Below, piece by piece: positions 53,601 through 64,000 of a stretch of 64,000 nt of DNA (positions are counted from its first letter, which is position 1; each line of letters begins with the position of its first letter). The position numbers and the translations under genes were made by a program. This stretch comes from Ptychodera flava (taxonomy: Eukaryota; Hemichordata; Enteropneusta; Ptychoderidae), in assembly GCF_041260155.1 (NCBI RefSeq), contig NC_091944.1, positions 15,539,772-15,603,771 on the forward strand. Direction: 5' to 3'. Below the pieces are notes generated by a model. That model was not told the origin of the DNA, did no database searches, and was given only the letters and a program-made list of their open reading frames with translations.

Positions 53601-56142
53601 TGATTGTTGTGTCAGAGCGTCCATCTAAGAATTTACTATTCATATTCTCATGAAAAATCTGTCTTCAATTTCACGGCCAAATATCGACTGTTGGCATCAA
53701 GTAAGATGTATCAAACGTAGCGTCAATGATACTTGGCTAACATTTGATTCGATGTGGCAGGCCAGAGTGAGTATACTTAACTAAATTTACCCATGCATAC
53801 CAAGTTTAAAAGCAATCTGATGAGGGAGGGCTACCTTTCAGTAAGACATAGACTGTGAAAGACTGTGTCTGCAATATTTTTTACCAAATATTTATTGCAA
53901 CAAAATACAATCAACAGATCCTTGTTTTACATTTAATAAAAGAAAAAAAAAGAACAACAAACAAACTGAAGCATACATGTGGTTACTATAATTGCAACAG
54001 AGACCAAAATATTTAATATAAATAGCTGTCCAACTCGGTTCAAAGACAGGAAACACCGCTGAGCTGGTAGTTATAGCCAGACCAAAATTACAAAGTACGA
54101 AACTGACACCACAAATTTACAATCGTGTAAGTAAGCAGTTCTGAAGATAATTTACGTAGAAGCCAGTGTGATTGCCAGTTCCACATGTCTTGAACAAAAA
54201 GTGGCACTCACTGAAATCAAAATGATTCGAAGCTGTAAGCACCATGGAAGGAAATCCATCAAATTATGATAAACAGGTAGTGGGTAGACTTCTGATTGGC
54301 TACTACGATGCTCACAAAACATCTTACCATGTGAGCAACCAATCAAAACCAATTATTCCAGTTCACTTTTTTTACAATAACGTAACCATTTTTCTGGGTT
54401 TATCTGGTAGTAATACACCAATCTCGTGAATATGCAAATAAAAATGACATAGTCTGATCTTTTCTGATACTCCAAAGTAACCACACTAATATGCTATATA
54501 TACAAAATACATACCCACTGCGTGAGTTGAAAGCTCTCCGGGAAATTTCAGTGTCCACGTAATATCAAAATTTGTTTTTTCGACATTTTGTAAAAATACA
54601 ACTTGCTAGGCAATATAATTTTCAAAATTCTTAAATTGACATTGCTGCTACTCTGGGCTTCAAACTATTCAACTTATACCGGAATTTTTATCCTTCTAAA
54701 ATTTTTTTAACCCATACTAACTAAACCAAAGGCTCGTCAAGCTCCACAACTGATGATACAGTTACTATCTTGTAATGGTCTCTGCAATGCTAGCAAAAAA
54801 CTGTGCATTCATTTACACTGAAAAGTAAACATTTGAAATATACATTAAGAGCAATTTGTACACAACTTTAAAAAGTTGTGCCTATTTTTTTGTAAAGCAA
54901 TGTTTGTGTCAAAAAAAAAAATGAATATGATAGTGCTGTTACATAGGAGAGTTATACCTTTAGATAAAAAAGGTATTAAAGGGAACTTTGCAGGGTTCGT
55001 CACAAGGTAGGAAGTGGATGCCTGCAAGACTTCACAAGTTAAATTAATTCATTCCCAGAAATAAAGTCATTACTGTCAGTGCATTGGATATGTAAATTTC
55101 TTTCAATATATTGACCAATCGTTCTTGGGCAACAAGTCATGTGATTTGGAACCACACACTCATTGGCTGGGATAGAAATATTCACCACCCTATATATGGT
55201 AATGTATTGCTCATAAAAAACGGAAAGCTGCAAACAGATTAATCTTCTGTGAACAGCTAATAGAGGACGTATCCTACACAGAGTCACATACTGTGACAAG
55301 TCTTCTCTTCTACATTAACTTAGTCAAAACCAGATATGGAAACAAACTCTACATGAAGGAAAATAATACTCAACTGATGTAAATGGTAACTGTATGAATC
55401 TCACTCTGCTTGGCTCAGTCTCCACACACAAAATTCTAGTCCGTTCTACCTAAAAGCATTGATGAGTTGGAGCTAACGAAAAAATCAATATTTTGGCCAA
55501 TTGTTAGATAACTCACTCCTCCCCTACAAGGTCAAGGTCACACTGAAGCAAGTCTTCACATTCCACGCTGCACAGAATGCAGTTTCAAAAGCCAAACTCT
55601 GGGATACCAACCACGCACTGAATCACACATTTACAGGACTGATTGAGGAAAACTTACAAATTATAAAATACAAATTGGAAAAGTGCAAAGATTATGTCAC
55701 ACTGAAGTGACAATAAACACATACCTCACGTGATGTGTTACCTATTATCGTCAGTGAATACATACATAAATTCATACAATGTACATGTATTTAACGGTAG
55801 TATCATACACAGCAGATAGCAAATGTACAATCTGTTGCTCAATGTTTCGTAGTGTTCCATGTTCACGTAAAATACTTCAAATTGATAATTATCATAATTT
55901 CAAACATTAGCTGAGGAAATGGGGAGTGATATCTTCTGCATTGATAGGATTCTTCTATTTTTCTTAAAGGTGTATGAGACAGCAGATACAAAGACTACTG
56001 CAGTCAAATGTCATTGTGAGAAGAATTATGCAAGCTTATGAATTAACTATGAGAATTTCTGAAGATTTAGAATATAGGCAACCATGGTATAAAGCACTAG
56101 CCTTCTACGGTTTCCTGGTTTATATTCGTTGGCAAAGATTGA

Positions 56143-56479
56143 GGTAGAACGCGCCTTGGGGACAGATCTTTGGACTCTCAATTTTCTACAATCTTTCTGA
56201 TCTACCACTTGTGGGGGCTCACTTTAAAGAAAAACTTTCACAGTCTTAGTTTGTCGAAAATCTAAAATTTATTTTTCCCTCATAGAGTTAACACAGGAAT
56301 AGCGGCCACTTTGAATTTAAAATATTGCAAAATGTTGGGTAATTTGTTTCGCCAGTTCCAAACTTCGCATGGTGACCCCTTGATTTTTATTGTTGATTTG
56401 GTAAGAGAATGGTTGAAAATTTCATTTTTGAATTTTGATCAAAAGTTTTAAATCTTTCACTTTTGAGACGCGTACTACC
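56143..56479. mobile_element. 350-bp TTAA family, first copy of a dimer
   Basis: Runs from GGTAGAACGCGCCTTGGGGA to GAGACGCGTACTACC. The left flank TTGA is a diverged TTAA. Its right TTAA (56480-56483) is also the left TTAA of the next copy. Confidence 0.88.
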
Positions 56480-56483
56480 TTAA

Positions 56484-56906
56484 GGTAGAATGTGCCTTGG
56501 CGATATTGCCACTCTCAAACTTTTCCAATTATTTTCTGATCAACTACTTGTTAGGGCTCATTTCAAAAGCTCTTGGTGTGAGAAAAATTTCTAGTCTTAT
56601 TTTGAAATCGAAAATTTTATTTTTTCTCCATAGAGTTAGCACAGTGATGGCGGCCATTTTGAATTTCAAATATCCGTTAATCTTGTTTCTCTAGTACCAA
56701 AACTTGCACGGTCACTCTCGATTTTAATTCTTTATTTTGAAAGAGAATGGTTGAAAGTTTCACTCAGGAAAGATTGAGCAAAAGTTTAACCCTTTCACCA
56801 CCATGGTTTGGTCCAAACCCATCGTTATCAATGGTAAGTGTGGACCTGTATACAGGGAATTGGGGGTGAAAAGGTTAAGTCTTTCACTTTCGAGGCACAT
56901 ACTACC
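56484..56906. mobile_element. 350-bp TTAA family, second copy of a dimer, with nested insert
   Basis: Starts GGTAGAATGTGCCTTGGCGA directly after the shared TTAA and ends GAGGCACATACTACC before TTAA (56907-56910). It contains the 85-bp element at 56790-56874. Confidence 0.88.
56790..56874. mobile_element. 85-bp TTAA MITE (CCCTTTCACC), nested copy
   Basis: CCCTTTCACCACCATGGTTT ... GGGGGTGAAAAGG flanked by TTAA (56786-56789 and 56875-56878). The host reads AAAGTTTAA | element | TTAAGTCTTTC; uninterrupted copies read AAAGTTTAAGTCTTTC. Confidence 0.92.
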
Positions 56907-59852
56907 TTAACATAATAATGTGCAGTAAGAAATGATTTTTTTAACGTATATGCTCAGTCTTTGTTAAAGCTTCATTGGCTCTCACTATATTTTCCAGTAC
57001 TTTTGTTCGATCCGTGAAATACAATTTCTTGTTCTTTATCCGAAATTTTGCCAAAATGTTTAGCAGCCTGTCAGGACTACGGTATTTGTATGCTTGTACT
57101 GTCCAATGCTGTTCTTGATAACTGAATTTCTGGATGGACAAGAGTTGATTTGTAGACAAAAACACTGCACACTGTAGACAGTGCATTGTCTTGGCAACGC
57201 TAATGCTTTGTATTTCACCGGTCGGAATAACAAAGTGTATTTGTCTGCAGGAACAATAATGGTGATAAAATATCAAAATTTGCAGCTAATATCTCTCTTG
57301 AGGAAACACTGATCAGTCCTTCTCTTTCATAATTGCGAATAAAAATTTGGGGAAGCTGTAGACTTTGGCCCAAGTCTGTGGGCGTATTAATATCAAATAA
57401 AATAGATCAAATGAATGGACTTCAGCAGACTGTCACGTTGATAACATGATTGTGAAAATTGACGCACTATACTTTGGCAGACTGTTGCGTAGATGATGGG
57501 TAAATGCGAAACCCACATGCTTGGTCAGCTGGTGACTACCACATACCGTACATCTGAGTAAAAGCAAGTACATAACTGGAGGGCTGGCATAGCAGTGCAA
57601 AGTATGGATCAGAAAAAAAAATGAGGCCAGAGGTATTAAGTTTGGTTTTGTGTCCACTCACAGTTCTGACAGGTAGGTGGATAAGTGGTTAAAAACCACA
57701 CACAAAGTGTTTGACACAGAATTGAAGTGCCATTATTTGACAGCTTTCACATACAGCCTGTTCATTCCCGCAACTATTATGCTTCTAAAGGACACAATTT
57801 TCTTTACCGCATGGTTCAAAATGACTGCTGTGTGGAAGGATTTTGCTGTGATGTTTCAGTCATGGCTTTGCAACAGAATTTTGTCAACACTGGAACATTC
57901 TGCGAGAAAAGTAGGTTTTTCCCTGAAAAACTGAAAACCTATGTGTGTAGACACCAAACAAGGATTGACTTACTCTGACCTCGTGTATTCAATACTTGAA
58001 AATCAAAATGGCCGACATTCTCCATGTTGAGTCAATGGGAAAATATCAAAATAATTTGACTTTCACAAAAACATGACTGCAAGTATATAGTTCTCTGTAC
58101 AGGTTCCCAAAGGTGTCCAAACAGTGTAAACAGGCAAGGAATTTGTTAGGTTTCATAATCTGTCCCCAAGAGACATACTTGCATTTTACCAATATAGCAA
58201 CGCTTCATGTAGGGAGAACTGACAAACAAGTCCAGACTGCAGAGCTGAATCTGATATGCAATGATTCCATAAACTGAGCGTCTGTATTCAAGGTTGACAA
58301 ATTGAAAACAATATCTGTAACTCTAAAAGCTGAATATTAAATAAGTCTTTCAGTGATTTTAAAAGTTCAATATTATAACTACCTGGTATTAATCTTGGTG
58401 ATCTGAAAAATAACTTTTATCGTTTGCATACAGTTGATATGATAGATCAAATCTGTTTACTGTAAAAAAAACTGCAAGTTTGGAGTTCTCGGGCATGGCA
58501 CTAGAAGTGAAGCCAGTGCTGGCAGAACATGGAATTAATGCCAAATACAAGAAATGACATGTCCATTTACAAAGCAATGTGTTTTCCTATTACACATAAG
58601 TGAAAAATAAAATTTTCAAACATAAGAGCGGTAATTGTTGGTTAATCAGTGACAGGTGAATTCAAAGGTTAGAGAAATGTGCAACTAGATCTGAAGTTTT
58701 ATCAAACAGAAAACCAAACTGGTCATTGATTCAGAGTACATGTGATTTTCAAAACACATACATGTAACATATATGCGAATTTTATAACGCCTACATTGTA
58801 AGGTGTATATGGGAATTTTATAATTATGCAACTTATGAATTATAATTTGACAAATTTTTTCCCCCATAAATGTTGATAAAACCTGTGAAGAGCTGATAAT
58901 TTTTTCCCCCTATAAATCAAGTATGGAAGTATGTAAGCATCTTTTTGTTGCAGCTTGGAGACTATTAGTTGTAGCACTTGGGTCAGTGGACTAGAAGAGA
59001 AAGGGGAGTTTTTAAAGTCAAAAATCTTGCCACAAAACAAGAATCGGAATGCATAAAAGCACATGCATGGAAGTGTTCAGAAAGTTTGCAAGCTCTAAAA
59101 CCTTGGTATATATAGTATATAAGTCAAATTGTTACACTGCGTGACATTTGGAAGTTGAGCTTTGTTTTCATGTAGCCATGGCAACCATTATAACCATGGC
59201 AACCAGTGTAACCTCTGCCCCATTCAGCCAGACCTAGGCCAAGTTCAGCCAAGCCATAGACAAAGAGAATATCTTGCAAGCTTCACTGGCATCATGAAGG
59301 GCAGTCCTGGCGCATGCATCAAACAGCACACTTCTTTTCAAATGTGAAGAAAAAAGGCAGTCACAGCTTTTTCGCAAGAGAACATTTTCTCAAAAGCAAG
59401 GTGTTCACGCTTTTGCTACATTCTATGCAGATTAGTCAATGAGCCCTGGGTTTAAGGGAAGTAAAAGTTTTGATAAATATGGATAGACGATTGTTTAGTT
59501 TAACAATATAAAAAAAGTAATGGGGTGAAACATTGCCAGTCAGGAATGTTTGTTTAGCATTATTTGGTGAGAAGTCAACAGGCAGGGGATTGCTGCCTAG
59601 AGGACTTTTGCATTGCAGTACAGCGAGGGGGTTAGGTGGGTGCAGGGTAAGGGATCGTACATGTTGCTTGGGGGACTTCATAATTGTTGTTGGAAAAGCT
59701 TAAAGGGGCAGTCCTCAATTCCTGGTTCTCAGATCAGTGGTCGTTGACACTGACTGTTTATGAGATTTCAGTCCTTTGTTCTCCTTTGAAAGTTGTGCAC
59801 AGTTGCTCAATTTGTCTGGAGATAGAGCTGATAAAAAAACCTGCCCCTTTAA

Positions 59853-60037
59853 AGGTATACAGTTACCTGTAATCTAACTATGCCCATATATGGTCAAAAG
59901 GGCGTTCCTTGGTATTCAAAATGCCCCTGTGAGGGCTCTGTTCTTAAAAAGCGGCCACCCGCTTAAAATCTGTGATTGGTTAGATTTTCTCTTTCCATGG
60001 TAACTGTGGCAAAATTGGAACAGGTGACAGTATACCT
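59853..60037. mobile_element. 185-bp TTAA MITE (AGGTATAC ends), copy 4
   Basis: TTAA at 59849-59852 and 60038-60041. Intact inverted ends AGGTATACAGTTACCTGT / ACAGGTGACAGTATACCT. It lies 143 bp beyond the stop codon of gene C, so it is probably in that gene's 3' UTR. Confidence 0.92.
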
Positions 60038-60179
60038 TTAAGCATGAAAGGGAGAAACCATACAGCATAGCTTTGCAGCTCATAGCATTTTGATCACAGG
60101 GGCCACAGCAATGCAGCTGGAGGGGCACAGTTATGCAACTTGAGGATTATCGCAGAAAGGGGTGGAGCGGGGGAGATGT

Positions 60180-60631
60180 TCACTTGCTTTCCGGTGCGTG
60201 TCGAACAGTTTTTGGTGAGGCATTGTTGTTTTGTTGCCTGGCACTTTGTGGGTGATCACTTTCTACCTCAGTCAGAGACTGAACAGCTCCACTACCAGTG
60301 CTACTGCTGCTGTAACTATGGATGGAAGTGCTATCAAAACTGCCACGTCTTGGTCTCATCTCCTCGCGAACTGGCTCGCTGATTTTAACACTGCTTTTTT
60401 TCATAGAGCTGTGTCGCATGGAGCCTTTCGCGAATGACGATTTACCGGCTTGGCTCTTCGTCGAGGCACGTGAGATGTTATCATCAGTGCTGTCCTCCCC
60501 GGTGTAGGGGTGAGAGGTCGTTTCTGCGAGACTGCTGTTGCCGCTGCTGTGCCGAGACTTGGTCTTCCTCTCCAGCACATCAACATGAACTTCAACAGGA
60601 GCTGGGGCAGAGCTGCCTTGACAGCTAGCAC
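60180..60631 (-). CDS. Gene C last exon
   Basis: Acceptor TTTATTTCAG before 60631. About 150 codons of Ser/Thr/Lys-rich sequence ending SPKTVRHAPESK and stop. It starts ASCQGSSAPAPVEVHVDVLE. The even absence of stops, the good acceptor and the frame match with 63552 support it. Confidence 0.68.
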
Positions 60632-63600
60632 CTGAAATAAAAAAAAGGTGGACAATACTGCATCAATGAGTTGTAAAGACTTCAGTAGGTACTTGTATAC
60701 CTGTACCATATGTATGAATCAATTGATGTCCACGAGTCTGTACTGATTGTCTGTACGTATAAATGCATGTATGTACATACAGTATGTGTGTGGATGATGT
60801 ACTGCATGTAGGTACATTTATCTGTAACATATATATGTGTGTATGTATGTACATTAATTTATTTACAGTATGTATGCATGTATGTATGTGTCTGTTTGTG
60901 CGTATTTATGTATGTATGTATGTTTCAACACAGGTTTATGCACTGGGGCACACCTGTTTGCATAGAGCAGTTTCAACCATGTGAATCTACAGAAATAAAG
61001 CTAAATACTTTCTGGTGCCCAATAAACATTGCGTACTACAATGAAAACAGTTGTGTGAATCCTGCAAGTTACACACTGAAGCACTATTCAGTTAATCTGC
61101 AAGTCCATTTTGTCTGTCAGTTTCTGTATGCAAATTTATCAGCGGTGAAGACTCTGAGACGTTGCCACACTCCCTCCTTGCTGATTTCAACTCATCCTAA
61201 TTAGTATCACTCACTATAATCGATTGCCTGTGTGACTAATGTCTACAGCTCCACATCTCACAGACAGAATTCATCTTATTGCTGTACATGAGCTTCCAGC
61301 GTTTATGTTTATGTAAGTAGGAAACAGTGACTCACGAACTGCCAGCAAATAAACCACCCCATGCATTCTAATCTTACTTTCATTTTTCCAGATCCCTGCC
61401 ACAGTTTCTGCCATAGTTTACCTTGACCCTCCTATTTTTCTGTGTACTCACCAAATTTCCTCTAACTGTAGTCTAAAACAGTAGCTCATCTACGGGTGAC
61501 ACCTGCCTATGATAAGCATACAATTTTGACACAAAAAATCCTACATGTGACTGCAAGCAAACACTGTGCTGACGCATGTCAGATTAAAACTTGACATCAC
61601 ATTGTAAGCTGTCATGATCTATGTCAAGTTATCCACAACCAAAATATCAACCTGCTTTCCTTTGCAGATAACCTCATTACATATTGAGATGTAGGAGCAA
61701 TATGTGGCTAATGTGATCTTGGTAGCAAGTCAATGAAATCTGATGATGGGCAATGATTTATTTTATACAAGAAAGAATAACCTAAGGCACCTTGACAGAT
61801 TGATGTCATAATTTGTTACAGAGTGATTTGATCTTACGAGGGAAATTTAGTGAAGAGAGTTAAATTAGCTGAGTCACTCTTTTGACATTTTGTGTGCATG
61901 TAAAATTTCAGCACGTTTCATCTCAAAAGACATCAATATTTCATTCCAGATAAATTCCACTTCATACGCAAACACCTTTCATTTTATATGTTTCCTGTCA
62001 AGGACACTATTTTCACTTTCACTTTTGCGCGGTAAAATGTCAAAACACAGAGTTCACTCAGATCTAGGTTACCATACTCAACAATAGCGGTAATTCTAAC
62101 AATATAGACATTGCCTACATGATAGCATCACCCTATAAATATTGAAAAGCTTTGATGACTGGCAGGCTCAGACAAATCTTACACTCAAAGATACTTGGAG
62201 CTATCGTCTTTACCCATACAACATAACAATTTCTCCCCTATCCTATTTTCCAGCAGCAATTCATGTTTTTGTTTTTTTTCAAACGAATCCCTTTTGCCAT
62301 GCTTACAGCTATATGTAACTGTCAATTTATGAGGTCAATTTATGTGTTTCTCATTATGCATTGATGTTTGCCCTACAATTATTCCTTTCATAACCTAACT
62401 TTCCTTTCACACCATTGCTGTCTATTGCACTGGTGGGCATCCCTGGTGGTTAATTATAGCAGACATGGTTAGGCCTTCGGCCAATTTTCAACTGCAGTAT
62501 GGTGAAGAGTTGGACAAATACAATGAGGTGTATCTAAACATGTGACTTGCAAAGAAAATACTGAGTGACGTTTGGTGGTATGGCTACCTTCTGATTTTGT
62601 TGTAGGTATTAAATTGGGGGGGGGGGGGGGGGTTGCAGTTGGTTAGAATTTCATGCAGTACACTGTCAAAGGAACTGGAATATTCACCCATTGATAATGA
62701 GTCATAATCATAAGACCTGCATTCTTGAGCAATACTAATTATTATATCATACCAGTATATTGATGGTGCAAATAAAGCGATCGGATTGGTTATGACGTGA
62801 AGGGAACCGTGGTATATTTGTGATATACCACGGCTGGTACACGCGCGAGATTTTGGCAAGAGCAAAAATCCTTTTTTGACGTTCCATGCAAGAATTTCAA
62901 TACATGTATACTGTTATGATACAATAGCAATAAATCACACCCAGAGACGGTACACCACTTGATTTTGACCTGCTCACTTCATACATGCACTCACTATCGC
63001 TCATGCATATATGTCGTGAAGTGGTCAAAATCTCGTGGTATACCATCGCTGGGTGTGTCTTATTGATATGTTGAAGAGTACAATGAATTAGCCTGAATGG
63101 AGCATGCAATTATTTATGCAATTATGATTGATGAACATGTATATATTCAGAAGCCCAATGCATTTTGTTATATACGTCTGTTTAAAATTACAAATAATTC
63201 AATCATATTGAAAGGGTCGCAATACTTTCAGGGTATTCAAGACCCAGTCATCAAACAAATTTCAATTTCGCAAATAGAGAGAATGCATTTTCTAAACAGG
63301 AGGAAGTACTCATTCCATTTCAGATCCTGACAAATTACATATACACACCATCACGGATAACATGAACTTCACACTGTATCTTTTTATTTCTTAGCAAAAA
63401 TTCCACAACACTGTCAAAATAGTCAGAAATGTCATGTTTTGCGTACTAAAGCAGCAATCTTTATGATGCCTGTTTCATATGATATTTATCTGGGTTTGTT
63501 CTGCGTTCATCCTATGCTTGTTCTTTCTTCTTTTTCGTATTTTAAACCTACCAGTGTTTGTACTGGAATTGTCAGCCATCCCCATGGAAGTGGACTCACT

Positions 63601-63646
63601 GCTGATGCTGTTCCGGTTGTTAGCCACATCAACGTTAGTTTCCATC
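60180..63646 (-). CDS. Gene C: unrecognised protein with Ser-rich basic C-terminal tail (partial?)
   Basis: Two exons, 63552-63646 and 60180-60631, join in phase 1. They read METNVDVANNRNSISSESTS..., then a low-complexity tail with KTKSRHSSGNSSLAETTSHP, KSSFAKGSMRHSSMKKSSVK and FDSTSIHSYSSSSTGSGAVQ, stop TGA at 60180-60182. No folded domain, membrane segment or known motif is seen. Several R/K-x-x-S sites (RRGS, KKSS) look like kinase targets. The upstream exon may begin at its ATG (63643-63645, just after acceptor TTGTCCAG) or continue a longer protein beyond the right edge; its Ser-rich disordered nature fits the C-terminal tail of a larger signalling or channel protein. Function unknown. 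Confidence 0.65.
60632..63551. other. Gene C intron
   Basis: 2.9 kb. It contains TATG-rich microsatellite sequence near 60770-60925, a run of about 17 G (62617-62633), and a foldback repeat at 62730. No gene seen. Confidence 0.5.
62730..63070. mobile_element. ~340-bp foldback repeat, copy 2 (opposite orientation)
   Basis: Reverse-oriented relative to 46567-46910. It has ATACCAGTATATTGATGGTG, GATCGGATTGGTTATGA and the pair GCAATAAATCACACCCAGAG / GCTGGGTGTGTCTTATTG around a CACTCACTATCGCTCATGCA centre. Exact ends uncertain. Confidence 0.75.
63552..63646 (-). CDS. Gene C penultimate (or first coding) exon
   Basis: 95 bp; acceptor TTTTTGTATTGTCCAG, donor CACTG|GTAGGT. Encodes METNVDVANNRNSISSESTS and MGMADNSSTNTG. 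Ser/Asn-rich, compatible with the tail in the next exon. Confidence 0.6.
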
Positions 63647-64000
63647 CTGGACAATACAAAAAGAAACAGGATTACACAACTGTCGTTAAAAAACAATATT
63701 GTTAAAAGCAATACGGGCTGCTCAAATATTCTTCAAACAACAAATTCAAATCTGTGTTTTCATTTGCTGTCACACTTTCTGTACACTGGACACAAAGTAG
63801 GGCTGATTGCTATTGTAGGTCTGAAAACATAATACGGTAACATGTATGCAACATTTGCTGCTGTGACAAAATAGGAATGGAGTTTGTCTTTGGGTAAATC
63901 TTTATTACCATACATGTGGCTTGTTGTCGGTTCTTGTGCATGTGCTTTTCATTGTTTGAAACATGACATCAGTGGGAAGAAATGATCGATTTCACCATTC

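Larger units (their letters stand above)
51082..60179. other. Convergent region: 3' UTRs and repeats, no gene seen
   Basis: About 9 kb between the stop codons of the lyase and gene C. It holds 85-bp and 350-bp TTAA elements, an imperfect direct repeat at 53280-53510 (ATCACATAGTTTCCAATGAA-type block twice), and otherwise AT-rich DNA. Reading frames here lack protein-like composition or splice partners. Confidence 0.55.

Noticed and set aside
55501..55710. 69-codon plus-strand frame in the convergent region
   Set aside because: Mildly protein-like, but no splice partners or recognisable family.
57677..57978. Two overlapping plus-strand frames
   Set aside because: Overlapping frames without motifs; probably chance in noncoding DNA.
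60839..61204. 121-codon plus-strand frame
   Set aside because: Begins in TATG-repeat sequence, then lacks any family pattern; antisense to the gene C intron.

Overview
The window is a piece of an animal (metazoan) nuclear genome. Coding sequence is split into short exons bounded by GT..AG introns, introns are long, the DNA is AT-rich, and microsatellites and small transposable elements are dense. The species cannot be read from the sequence. The gene families and the AT-rich, repeat-rich introns suggest a marine invertebrate, perhaps an invertebrate deuterostome such as a hemichordate, but that is a weak inference.

Four genes are supported. (1) Gene A, minus strand, from 11738 leftwards past the window edge, encodes a nose-resistant-to-fluoxetine (NRF-6)-type membrane acyltransferase; 11 exons are inside, and the C-terminal exons lie beyond position 1. 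(2) Gene B, minus strand, 37763 to 19280, is a complete tandem paralogue of gene A with 14 exons and 692 codons before the stop. All exon phases join, and the intron positions are identical to those of gene A. (3) A sphingosine-1-phosphate lyase gene (SGPL1 family), plus strand, 40850 to 51081, has 11 exons and 543 codons with the PLP-lysine motif SADIHKYGY. It is head-to-head with gene B. (4) Gene C, minus strand, has two exons (63552..63646 and 60180..60631) encoding an unrecognised Ser-rich, basic C-terminal tail. It converges tail-to-tail on the lyase and may continue past the right edge.

The rest is mostly repeats. Five families of non-autonomous elements sit on TTAA target sites (piggyBac-like): a 185-bp family with ends AGGTATAC, a 330-355-bp foldback family with ends AGGGACAAAG, a 350-bp family with ends GGTAG, an 85-bp family with ends CCCTTTCACC, and one 966-bp element with ends GGTGGCGGTAAAGGCTA. 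One 85-bp element has jumped into a 350-bp element, and the uninterrupted site is visible in other copies. Other elements are a 1.15-kb element with about 195-bp inverted arms, a 0.7-kb inverted-repeat element, a 1.39-kb terminal-inverted-repeat element between gene B and the lyase, a LINE reverse-transcriptase fragment with an (AAT)n tail, a decayed Penelope-like reverse transcriptase, and a roughly 400-bp satellite array with one inverted unit inside gene B.

Layout: 1-11738 gene A; 11739-19279 intergenic, rich in inverted repeats; 19280-37763 gene B; 37764-40849 divergent intergenic region with elements; 40850-51081 lyase; 51082-60179 convergent intergenic or 3' UTR DNA with elements; 60180-64000 gene C. 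The NRF-6-like proteins and the lyase are both membrane lipid-metabolism proteins, but nothing in the sequence shows that they act in one pathway. Because genes A and B share introns, their comparison dates two insertions (the LINE and the 966-bp element) to after the duplication.
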